NCBI RefSeq assembly: GCF_004138335.1
Contig: NZ_RYFW01000005.1
Span: forward strand, 248,001-312,000
Source of the DNA: Peristeroidobacter agariperforans
GTDB lineage: Bacteria; Pseudomonadota; Gammaproteobacteria; Steroidobacterales; Steroidobacteraceae
Length of the DNA stretch: 64,000 bases
Reading direction: 5' to 3'
The notes under the pieces: generated by a model
Databases searched by the model: none
What the model saw: only the letters and a program-made list of their open reading frames with translations
What the model was told of the DNA's origin: nothing
In this document: one piece after another, positions 1 to 7,614 of the stretch
How the letters are laid out: each line of letters opens with the position of its first letter
Position numbering within the stretch: the first letter of the stretch is position 1
Translations under genes and position numbers: made by a program

Positions 1-120
1 ATCCGCAGTGCCTCGCATCATCTGGAAATCGTCCGGGCGCTGGAGGCGCGCGATGGTGACTGGAGCTCGGCACTGATGCGCTCGCATATTCTCGGCGCAC
101 GCGGAACGCTAGTTGTCTGA
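1..120 (+). CDS. C-terminal end of a GntR/FCD-type transcriptional regulator (5' truncated)
   Basis: The first 39 codons of the window are open and end in TGA. The peptide has the pattern seen at the last helices of FCD ligand-binding domains in GntR-family repressors: a His-His-x-x-Ile-Val stretch, an Ala-Leu-x-Ala-Arg-Asp turn, then Met-x-x-His-Ile. In that family the second of these His residues belongs to the metal/ligand pocket. The gene begins outside the window, so its DNA-binding half and targets cannot be seen. The assignment rests on a short C-terminal motif only. Confidence 0.5.
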   Translation: MRSASHHLEIVRALEARDGDWSSALMRSHILGARGTLVV

Positions 121-153
121 TTCGGGCATCCTGCCACGACCCTCATGACGAGT

Positions 154-221
154 CGGCAAAAGGCGTGACTTTTGCCGCTCGTCCGCCGCTGAAGCGGCGG
201 GGTACTTCCCTGTACCCAGGG
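154..221. promoter_or_regulatory. Three tandem inverted repeats between the regulator and the peroxiredoxin gene
   Basis: Arms at 154-162/169-177 give a perfect 9-bp stem. Arms at 183-189/194-200 give a 7-bp GC stem with a TGAA loop. Arms at 200-205/212-217 give a 6-bp stem. The last stem competes with an alternative stem (208-212/217-221), so two folds are mutually exclusive. No T-run follows any stem on the plus strand, which argues against a simple intrinsic terminator. It may be an attenuator-like or processed leader; its function is unknown. A weak -10-like TACAAT lies at 236-241. Confidence 0.4.
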
Positions 222-280
222 CAGCGCTCGACGCATACAATGGTCCATTCCAGTTTCACGTCAGCAACGAGGGGATGGTC

Positions 281-760
281 ATGATCAAAGTCGGCGACAA
301 AATGCCCGCGGGCACATTCACGCAGATCACCAAGGATGGACCGCAGAAGATCAGCGCCGAAGACTTCTTCAAGGGCCGCAAAGTCGTGCTGTTCTCGGTG
401 CCGGGTGCGTTCACGCCTACCTGCGATGCCAAGCACCTGCCGGGGTTCGTGGAGAAGGCTGGTGACATCAAGGGCAAGGGCGTCGATGCCATCGCCTGCA
501 TGGCCGTGAACGACGCGTTCGTGATGAAGGCCTGGGGCAAATCCCAGAACACCGACGGCAAGGTGGAAATGCTGGCGGACGGCAACGCCGAGTACACCAA
601 GGCGCTGGGCCTGGACATGGACGCCACGGGCTTCGGCATGGGCATCCGTGGTCAGCGCTTCGCGCTGGTGGTGGATAACGGGGTGGTGAAGCAGGTGAAT
701 GTCGAGCAGAAGGGCGAGTTCAAGGTGTCGAGCGCGGATCACGTGCTCACGCAGCTGTAA
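281..760 (+). CDS. Prx5-type peroxiredoxin
   Basis: Thiol peroxidase of the AhpC/TSA superfamily, Prx5 subgroup. It reduces hydrogen peroxide and organic hydroperoxides in the cytoplasm, using glutathione/glutaredoxin or thioredoxin as electron donor. The motif PGAFTPTC carries the peroxidatic cysteine (Cys48 from this start), and the conserved Arg lies in the GIRGQRFAL segment. One further Cys (around residue 73) sits in the central ACMAVND strand. The length of 159 aa is normal for bacterial Prx5. An ATG also exists at 275, but the GAGGGG ribosome site at 269-274 is correctly spaced only for the ATG at 281. The gene appears monocistronic and converges on etfA across a shared terminator. Confidence 0.93.
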   Translation: MIKVGDKMPAGTFTQITKDGPQKISAEDFFKGRKVVLFSVPGAFTPTCDAKHLPGFVEKAGDIKGKGVDAIACMAVNDAFVMKAWGKSQNTDGKVEMLADGNAEYTKALGLDMDATGFGMGIRGQRFALVVDNGVVKQVNVEQKGEFKVSSADHVLTQL

Positions 761-784
761 CCGCTGCTCTACGTTCCTCAAAAC

Positions 785-821
785 AAAGGCCGCCGCATCT
801 CATGACGCGGCGGCCTTTTTA
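785..821. terminator. Bidirectional intrinsic terminator between the peroxiredoxin gene and etfA
   Basis: An 11-bp GC-rich inverted repeat (AAGGCCGCCGC at 786-796 against GCGGCGGCCTT at 807-817) is followed by a T-run on the plus strand and, on the minus strand, by TTTGTTTTG. It sits between two convergent stop codons, so it can end both transcripts. Confidence 0.85.
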
Positions 822-844
822 ATCGGCTCTATGGCGGAGTGGAC

Positions 845-1786
845 TTAGCCCAGCGCCTTCTCCAACTCCGGCACGAGCGTGAACAAATCACCGACCAGGC
901 CGATGTCCGCCACTTCGAAGATCGGCGCTTCAGCGTCCTTGTTGATGGCAACGATGGTGCGTGCGTCCTTGATGCCGGTCAGGTGCTGAATCGCGCCCGA
1001 GATGCCCACGGCGACGTACAGCTCCGGCGCAATGATCTTACCGGTCTGGCCGACCTGCAGATCGTTCGCCGCATAGCCGGCATCGACCGCCGCGCGCGAT
1101 GCACCCACCGCGGCGCCGAGCTTGTCGGCGAGGCTGAAGATGATCTTGAAGTTATCCGAGCTGCCAAGCGCACGACCGCCCGACACGACGCGCGGCGCGG
1201 TCTGCAGGTCCGGACGACCCGTGGCAGCCGCGGAACGCGAGACGAAACGAGTGTGAGAGGGCAGTGACGCAGAAACATTTGCAGCTTCCACACCCGCGCT
1301 GCCGCCTTGCGCAGCCGCCTGGAACGATGCGGTACGAACGGTCGCGACCAGCTTCTTATCCTGCGGCGCTTCGACGGTGATGATCGCGTTGCCCGCGTAC
1401 ACCGGCCGACGGAACTTATAAGCACCTTCGGCGGCCATGATGTCGCTCAGCTGGCCGACGCCGAGCAGCGCCGCCACTCGCGGCATCAAGTCTTTGCCGA
1501 ACGTGGTCGAGGGGCCGAACACGTGCGTGTAATTGGCAGCAACCGCGGCCACCTGCGGCGCGAGCACAGCAGCGAGCGGCTCGGCATTCGCCGCGTTGTT
1601 GACGGTCAGCACCGTCTTCACACCCTGGATCTTCGCGGCCTCGGCGGCGACAGCGGCGCCGTCAGTCGCGAACACGGCAACGTGAATTTCAGCACCGGAG
1701 ATCGTGCTGGCGCAGGAGACGCACTTGGCGGTGGAGGGATTGAGCTTGCCGCCGGCATGTTCGGCGACGATGAGAATCTTGGCCAT
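845..1786 (-). CDS. etfA: Electron transfer flavoprotein alpha subunit
   Basis: The 313-aa ETF alpha subunit binds FAD. With EtfB it accepts electrons from acyl-CoA and related dehydrogenases and passes them to ETF:ubiquinone oxidoreductase. The C-terminal FAD-binding segment is clear around residues 250-300 ([13 protein letters not shown], then [15 protein letters not shown]). The N-terminal half is the less conserved alpha/beta domain with an Ala/Val-rich core. Its ATG overlaps the etfB stop codon by one base (TGATG), so translation is coupled. Length and order etfB-etfA are normal for Proteobacteria. The FadJ-like protein at 28443-30479 belongs to the same general pathway. Confidence 0.96.
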   Translation of the reverse strand: MAKILIVAEHAGGKLNPSTAKCVSCASTISGAEIHVAVFATDGAAVAAEAAKIQGVKTVLTVNNAANAEPLAAVLAPQVAAVAANYTHVFGPSTTFGKDLMPRVAALLGVGQLSDIMAAEGAYKFRRPVYAGNAIITVEAPQDKKLVATVRTASFQAAAQGGSAGVEAANVSASLPSHTRFVSRSAAATGRPDLQTAPRVVSGGRALGSSDNFKIIFSLADKLGAAVGASRAAVDAGYAANDLQVGQTGKIIAPELYVAVGISGAIQHLTGIKDARTIVAINKDAEAPIFEVADIGLVGDLFTLVPELEKALG

Positions 1787-2535
1787 CAGACGAGCCCCTT
1801 CTGCTTGAGGGCGGCAACCAGCTCGCCCACATCTTTCACCATCACGCCCTTGGAACGCGCCGCGGGCGGCTCGTACTTGGTCGTCTTGAACTGCGGCGCC
1901 GTGTCGACGCCGAGCGAGGCGATCGCAACGGTCTCGAGCGGCTTCTTCTTCGCCTTCATGATGTCCGGCAGCTTCACGTAGCGCGGCTCGTTCAGGCGCA
2001 GGTCGGTGGTGAGCACCGCCGGCAGGTCGACTTCGATCGTTTCCAGACCCGCGTCCACTTCACGCGTGACCTTGGCCTTGCCGCCCTCCAGCTCGACCTT
2101 CGAGGCGAACGTGGCCTGCGGACGATCCCACAGCGCGGCCAGCATCTGGCCGGTCTGGTTGTTGTCGTCGTCGATGCCTTGCTTGCCGAGCAACACGATC
2201 TGCGGGCTCTCTTTCTCGATGAGCTTCAAGAACACCTTGGCGGCGGCGAGGGGTTCTACGACCGAGTCGGCCTGCACGAGGATGGCGCGGTCGGCGCCCA
2301 TGGCGAGACCGGTGCGCAGCTGCTGCTGGGTGTCGGCGGGGCCGATGCTGACGACGATGACTTCCGTCGCGCCCCCTTTCTCCTTGATGCGCAGCGCCTC
2401 TTCCAGCGCGATCTCATCGAAGGGATTGATGCTCATTTTGACGCCGTCGGTCACGACACCCGTGCCGTCGGGTTTGACGCGGACGCGGACGTTGTAGTCC
2501 ACCACGCGCTTGAGGCCCACCAGAATCTTGCTCAA
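1786..2535 (-). CDS. etfB: Electron transfer flavoprotein beta subunit
   Basis: The 249-aa ETF beta subunit binds AMP structurally and docks dehydrogenases. The family signature is visible: the start KILVGLKRVVDYN, the segment ISINPFDEIALEEAL, and the recognition-loop region with DLPAVLTTDLRLNEPRY. The start is a TTG at 2535-2533, preceded by a GGAG ribosome site seven bases upstream. An in-frame ATG at 2625 would add 30 residues (Arg/Ser/Cys-rich) that are foreign to the family, so I reject it. The gene is first in the etfBA pair. Confidence 0.95.
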   Translation of the reverse strand: MSKILVGLKRVVDYNVRVRVKPDGTGVVTDGVKMSINPFDEIALEEALRIKEKGGATEVIVVSIGPADTQQQLRTGLAMGADRAILVQADSVVEPLAAAKVFLKLIEKESPQIVLLGKQGIDDDNNQTGQMLAALWDRPQATFASKVELEGGKAKVTREVDAGLETIEVDLPAVLTTDLRLNEPRYVKLPDIMKAKKKPLETVAIASLGVDTAPQFKTTKYEPPAARSKGVMVKDVGELVAALKQKGLV

Positions 2536-2774
2536 CTTTCGGCTCCGATAAATACCGCAGAAAAACGAGGGCTGCAGGCCGCCGCAGCGGCCGGGCACGC
2601 TACTGGAACGTAGCGCGCGAGTCAATCGACAACGTGTCGCGTACTGCCATGTTCCGCAGGGGAAAAATGCCGAAACTGACGGTGTATTTCGGGAAGTGGA
2701 ATCCGGTCACCGGTGGCAGCGGTCGACAACCGGCTAAACTCGCCGGCCTCAACCAGAACCACTGTCGCACCGTC

Positions 2775-3521
2775 ATGCCAGATGCACTTGCTCCCCGCCT
2801 GAAATACGGTGTGATCGCCCCCGCGACCAACACCATCGTGCAGCCGGAATTCGACGCCATGCGCCCGCGCGGCGTGACCAACCAGATGGCCCGGGTGGTC
2901 ATTCCCGACTCGCCGGTCGGCACCGAGAGCGAGTTCGTCGCCATGATGGGACAGGTCCGCAGCAACATCGAAGCGGCGCTGGACGCAGTCATGGCTTGTT
3001 CGCCATCCGCCGTCGTCTGCGGCATGAACGCCGAGACCTTCTGGGAAGGCGTGATGGACGCCAACGCGGTCCAGGCCCATCTGGAGGCCCGCGCCGGCGT
3101 GAAGGTGATCCTCGGAGTGCAGGCCTGCCTGGCCGCGATTCAGCGCTACGGCGGGATTCGACGCATCAGCGTCATCACCCCGTACATGCCCTCGGGCGAC
3201 GCCCAGGTGCGGCGTTTATTCACGGACAGCGGCTTCGAGGTGGTGAATTTGCTGGGCTTGAAGAGCAACAGCCCGCTATTGATGGCCCACGAGGCGCCCG
3301 AGCGCCTGCGCCGGGCGGTACGCGAGGTGGACGACAGCAGCGTCGAGCTGATTCTCCAGGTGGGCACGAACCTGGCGTTCGCCTCGATCGCCGCCGAAGC
3401 CGAGCGCTGGCTCGGCAAGCCGGTGCTGGCGGTGAACACCTGCACCTACTGGCACGCGCTACGGAGCACGGGCATCGAGGACAAGATCGAGGGCTTCGGC
3501 TCGCTGCTGACCGAGCATTGA
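2775..3521 (+). CDS. Asp/Glu racemase superfamily protein (maleate isomerase/arylmalonate decarboxylase-like)
   Basis: The 248-aa cytosolic enzyme fold resembles maleate cis-trans isomerase and arylmalonate decarboxylase, which act on small dicarboxylates without cofactor. The N-terminal half begins with KYGVIAPATNTIVQPEF, and Cys82 lies in VVCGMNAETFW at the usual position of the first catalytic Cys. At the usual position of the second Cys the sequence reads QVGTNLAF, with Gly197 where many relatives have Cys. The real substrate is unknown. The start at 2775 matches the family; the open frame extends upstream to 2634, but that stretch lacks family features. The gene is divergent from etfBA and probably has its own promoter. 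Confidence 0.75.
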   Translation: MPDALAPRLKYGVIAPATNTIVQPEFDAMRPRGVTNQMARVVIPDSPVGTESEFVAMMGQVRSNIEAALDAVMACSPSAVVCGMNAETFWEGVMDANAVQAHLEARAGVKVILGVQACLAAIQRYGGIRRISVITPYMPSGDAQVRRLFTDSGFEVVNLLGLKSNSPLLMAHEAPERLRRAVREVDDSSVELILQVGTNLAFASIAAEAERWLGKPVLAVNTCTYWHALRSTGIEDKIEGFGSLLTEH

Positions 3522-3661
3522 GCTGGGGTTAGCGGCGGGAGACCGGGGGCTGGTCGGAGGCTGTAATGGCGCACGGCCTTTGAACCTGTACGCACTTCGT
3601 CGAGCAGGATTCTGTTATCTTCCGGGCCAGTCTCCAACCCCTGGTCACCAGCGACTTTCCT

Positions 3662-4933
3662 ATGCGTTCCATCCGCCCCAGTGCCGGCCTCGCCAACGTG
3701 AAGTATGAAATTCGCGGCGACCTGGCGCGGCGCGCCCATGAAATGGAGCGGCGGGGCTACGACATCATTCCGCTGAACATCGGCAATCCCGGGGTGTTCG
3801 GATTTCGCACGCCCGAGACCATGCGGCTGGCGATGATCGAGAACTTGAAGGCGAGCGAAGCCTACAGCCACCAGAAGGGCATCTTCCCGGCCCGCGAGGC
3901 GGTGGTCATGCAGCAGCAGAGCCGCGGCGTGCGCGGTGTGAGCGCCGATGAAGTGTTTATGGGCAATGGCGTGAGCGAGCTCATCGACCTGGTGCTGCGC
4001 GCCTTGCTGTCGACCGATGATGAAGTCCTCGTGCCGATGCCCAACTATCCGCTGTGGACGGCGGCGGTGAATTTGAATCGCGGCCGCGCCGTGCACTATC
4101 CGTGTCACGCCGCCAACGGCTTCGAGCCTGATCCGAAAGAGATCGAGGCGTTGATCACCAGCCGGACACGCGCCATTGTCGTGATCAATCCAAACAATCC
4201 GACCGGCGCCGTGTATTCGCGCGCCACGCTCGAAGCGATCGCGCGCATCGCCGAGCGGCATCACCTGGTCGTGTTCTCGGACGAGATCTATGACCAGATC
4301 GTTTATGACGATGCGAAGTTCGTGCCGATGGCGACGCTGGTGCAGAACACGTTGTGCGCCACTATGTCGGGACTGTCGAAGGTCTATCGTGCCTGCGGCT
4401 ATCGCGTCGGCTGGGTGTCGTTCTCCGGCGATGTCGAGTCGGCCCGCGAGTATCTGAGCGCGCTCGACAAGCTGTCGTCGCTGCGTTTGTGCAGCAACGT
4501 GCCGGGGCAGTGGGCCGTGCAGACCGCGCTCGGCGGCTACCAGAGTATTCTGGAGCTGACGCGTCCGGGCGGCCGTTTGTATGAATCGCGGCAGGCCATT
4601 CTCAATGGCGTCGCGAACAGCAAGTATCTGCAGGTGCACGCACCGCGCGGTGCGATCTACGCGTTCATCGGCGTCAAGGACGGCGTACTGCCGGGCTTCG
4701 ACGATCAGCGCTTCGCCATGGATCTGCTCGAGCACAAGCATGTGCTGCTCGCGCCGGGCACGAGCTTCAACACGCCTTACAAGACGCACTTCCGCATCAC
4801 GCTTCTGCCCCGGGCCGAAGTGCTGGCCGACGTGTTCCGCCGCATCGAGGAGCTGTTGGACAGCTACGGCGATGGGGCCGAGCCTGTGTCACGCGCGGCG
4901 CCGGATTTGAAGGTCGTCCGCAACCAGTCATGA
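3662..4933 (+). CDS. alaA: AlaA-type pyridoxal-phosphate aminotransferase
   Basis: The 423-aa class I/II aminotransferase closely resembles E. coli AlaA, which converts pyruvate and glutamate to alanine and 2-oxoglutarate. Key motifs are LNIGNPGVFGF near the N-terminus, the PNNPTGAVYS loop, DEIYDQIVYDD, and GLSKVYRACGYR with the Schiff-base lysine at Lys240. PGGRLYE and PRGAIYAF follow in the C-terminal part. The length is slightly above E. coli AlaA because of a short C-terminal tail. It is followed 11 bases later by the nuclease gene, so it may be co-transcribed with the DNA-repair pair. Confidence 0.9.
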   Translation: MRSIRPSAGLANVKYEIRGDLARRAHEMERRGYDIIPLNIGNPGVFGFRTPETMRLAMIENLKASEAYSHQKGIFPAREAVVMQQQSRGVRGVSADEVFMGNGVSELIDLVLRALLSTDDEVLVPMPNYPLWTAAVNLNRGRAVHYPCHAANGFEPDPKEIEALITSRTRAIVVINPNNPTGAVYSRATLEAIARIAERHHLVVFSDEIYDQIVYDDAKFVPMATLVQNTLCATMSGLSKVYRACGYRVGWVSFSGDVESAREYLSALDKLSSLRLCSNVPGQWAVQTALGGYQSILELTRPGGRLYESRQAILNGVANSKYLQVHAPRGAIYAFIGVKDGVLPGFDDQRFAMDLLEHKHVLLAPGTSFNTPYKTHFRITLLPRAEVLADVFRRIEELLDSYGDGAEPVSRAAPDLKVVRNQS

Positions 4934-4944
4934 GTTAAGGGGCA

Positions 4945-7614
4945 TTGCGGCTCCATTCGCTTCTAGATCAGGGCGTCACGGTGCTCACCGCGAGCCGCAG
5001 GCTCGCGCATGCGCTGCGGCTGGGCTACGCCCGGCACGCGCAGAGTCAGGGGCAATCCGTCTGGCGCACGCCACGCGTTCTGCCGTGGTCCACGTGGCTC
5101 GCTCAGCAATGGCTCGAAGCACGAGCCATCGGCACGCACGCTCATCACGCCCGTTTGTTGACCAACGCCCAGGCGCGAATCCTTTGGGACAGTCTGGTCA
5201 ACGCAAGCGAGTGGGGCGAGAACCTGCTCAATCCCTCCAACGCCGCCCGGCTCGCCGCACGCAGCTGGCGCCGGATGCAGGAATATTTGATCCCGCTTGC
5301 AGCGCTGAACGATAGCGATAGCTCCGAAGGCCGCGCCTTGTACGCCTGGTGCACCGAGTTCCTGCGTCGCTGCGAAAAACTGCAAGCCATCGATGAAACG
5401 CGTCTGGCGCATTGGGCCCACGATGCGAACTTCGTGCCCGAGGAAACATTGGCGCTCGCGGGCTTCGACAGCATCCCGCCGTCAGTCGCTCGATTGATCG
5501 AGCGCTGGCGTGCGCGGGGCAAGATTGCTGACATCGAAGCGGACGAGCAAACATCGCGCTCGGTCGTGGTCGTCACTGCGCGCGATGCCGACGATGAGCT
5601 CGAGTTGGCTGCGCGTTGGGCGCGTGCGCAGATCGCAACCGGCAAGAGCACGGTCGGCGTGGTCGTCGCCGATCTGCAATCGCGGCGCGCCGAAGTGCAG
5701 CGAGTCTTCGAGGATGTGTTCGCGCCCGGGCAGCGAAGCATTCAGGCCGAGTCGGCGAAGATTCCCGTCGTGATCGCCGCGCCTGCGCCGCTTGCATCCT
5801 ATCCCGTCGTGGATGCCGCGCTCCTGGTCCTGCAGTTCGCTTTGCACGATCGACCGGCGACACACGCAGGCCGGTTGTTACGTTCGCCGTTCATTGCGGG
5901 CGGCGAAGCGGAGAAAGATCGGCGCGCCATGGCGGACTTCCGGCTGCGTGAGGATCAGCGAGATCGCTGGGATTGGTTTGAGCTCGAGCGCTGGGCGAGC
6001 ACGACGGGCTGCGATCAGCTGGCGCTCGCTGCACGGAACATTGGCGGAGAGATTCGCGGCAAGACCTCATCCACCGGCGCAAGCGCCTGGGCCGAACGTT
6101 TTCACGCCTGGCTGCGCGCGGTCGGCTGGCCCGGCGAGCGTTCGTTGAGCAGCGTCGAACATCAAACGGTGCTCAAGTTTCACGCGGCGCTCGCGGAGTT
6201 TGGTACGTTGGATGCGGTGACGGCGTCGCTGTCTGCAGCGGCGGCCTTGTCTCGTTTGCAGGAGCTGTTGCGAGACACTCCGTTCGAGCCGGAGACGCAG
6301 GCTACGTCGATCACGGTGATCGATCCTGCGACCGTTGCGGGCATGACCTTCGATGCCACCTGGGTGACCGGGCTCGATGCCGCGCGCCTGCCCGAGCCCG
6401 TGAATCCCGATCCTTTGTTGCCGGTCGCCCTGCAGCGCGCTGCGAAGATTCCCGAAGCGACGGCGGAAGGCGTCATGCAGTTGTCGCGAGCGAGACTCGC
6501 ACGCTGGACCGGCAGCGCACCGCAGGTCGTGTTGAGCTGGCCGCGCCAGGAAGGCGAGGCCGAGCTGCAGCCCAGTCCGATGTTGGCGTCGTGGCCGACG
6601 GTCAAAGGCAATGATATGGCGATCGCCTCGGTGCGACCGCTACGGCGAACTCTGTTCGATCAGCGACCGCTGCTCGAACAGATGCGTGATGAGCTCGCGC
6701 CCCGGCTGACCGTGAGAAGCGCGCGAGGCGGTGCGATGACGCTGGAGCTGCAATCTCGCTGTCCCTTCCGAGCGCAGGCGCAGATTCGCCTCGGGGCGGA
6801 GGACATGCCGACGGTGAGCGTCGGCGTCGAGCCGATCGATCGCGGCATCATTCTGCACCGAGTGCTGGAAGAGATCTGGGGCTCGCTGCGAAGTCACGCG
6901 GGACTGCTCGCGATCGACGAAGAAACATTGGCGCAACGGGTACGGGCGAGCGCCGAGCGTCACACGATGCAGGCGCTGCAACCGACGGTTCGCTACCGGC
7001 AGCGTCTTGCAGCGCTGGAAGCGAGCAATGTCACGAAGCAAGTGCTGCAGTTGTTGGCCGTGGAGAAAGAGCGGCCGTCGTTTGCATTGAGATTGACCGA
7101 GAAGTCCGAGCCGTACGCCATTGGTGGACTGTCGATCACGCTGCAGCCGGACCGCATCGACGAGCTCGGTAACGGCGGCAATCTGCTGATCGATTACAAA
7201 CTCGGCGACTCGCACTCGCCGCGGCAATGGCTCGATACGCGACCGGGTCGGCCGTTGCGGCCGCAGCTGCCTTTGTATGGACTGGCGCACGGAGAGTCGT
7301 TGCGCGGACTCGCGTATGTCGTTTTGGCCGCCGGCGCGGTGGAATACCGTGGCTGGAGCGACGGGGCGTTCATCGGCGAGGGCGTGGCCGCGTATCCAGG
7401 GCATGTGCGACTCAAGCCCGATCATCCACCGGATTGGCCGTCGCTCGTAGCTCATTGGCGCAAGTCACTTACGCAACTTGCGGAGCATTTCGTCGAAGGC
7501 CAGGCCGCGGTGGATCCACTGCTGCCGCAAGAATGCACGTACTGTCATTTGAGCGCGTTCTGCCGGATCAGCGAACGGGTGCAGGAAGACGAGGCGGAGC
7601 ACCACGATGAGTAG
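4945..7614 (+). CDS. AddB-like PD-(D/E)XK nuclease, probable DNA repair protein
   Basis: This 889-aa protein is of the divergent AddB-like group found beside AddA-like helicases in many Gammaproteobacteria. The N-terminus is a degenerate UvrD-like helicase region. The C-terminal PD-(D/E)XK nuclease has its core at about residue 745 (LLIDYKLGD). One Cys near residue 603 (QSRCPFR) plus the cluster ECTYCHLSAFC near 863-875 match the four-cysteine iron-sulfur clasp of AddB nucleases. The start is TTG at 4945, with AAGGGG close upstream at 4937-4942; the spacing is short, so GTG at 4981 is an alternative. It overlaps the next gene by eight bases. I infer a role in processing double-strand breaks. 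Confidence 0.82.
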   Translation: MRLHSLLDQGVTVLTASRRLAHALRLGYARHAQSQGQSVWRTPRVLPWSTWLAQQWLEARAIGTHAHHARLLTNAQARILWDSLVNASEWGENLLNPSNAARLAARSWRRMQEYLIPLAALNDSDSSEGRALYAWCTEFLRRCEKLQAIDETRLAHWAHDANFVPEETLALAGFDSIPPSVARLIERWRARGKIADIEADEQTSRSVVVVTARDADDELELAARWARAQIATGKSTVGVVVADLQSRRAEVQRVFEDVFAPGQRSIQAESAKIPVVIAAPAPLASYPVVDAALLVLQFALHDRPATHAGRLLRSPFIAGGEAEKDRRAMADFRLREDQRDRWDWFELERWASTTGCDQLALAARNIGGEIRGKTSSTGASAWAERFHAWLRAVGWPGERSLSSVEHQTVLKFHAALAEFGTLDAVTASLSAAAALSRLQELLRDTPFEPETQATSITVIDPATVAGMTFDATWVTGLDAARLPEPVNPDPLLPVALQRAAKIPEATAEGVMQLSRARLARWTGSAPQVVLSWPRQEGEAELQPSPMLASWPTVKGNDMAIASVRPLRRTLFDQRPLLEQMRDELAPRLTVRSARGGAMTLELQSRCPFRAQAQIRLGAEDMPTVSVGVEPIDRGIILHRVLEEIWGSLRSHAGLLAIDEETLAQRVRASAERHTMQALQPTVRYRQRLAALEASNVTKQVLQLLAVEKERPSFALRLTEKSEPYAIGGLSITLQPDRIDELGNGGNLLIDYKLGDSHSPRQWLDTRPGRPLRPQLPLYGLAHGESLRGLAYVVLAAGAVEYRGWSDGAFIGEGVAAYPGHVRLKPDHPPDWPSLVAHWRKSLTQLAEHFVEGQAAVDPLLPQECTYCHLSAFCRISERVQEDEAEHHDE

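Noticed and set aside
3446-4789. A 447-codon open frame opposite alaA
   Set aside because: Antisense shadow; alaA on the plus strand has full family motifs.
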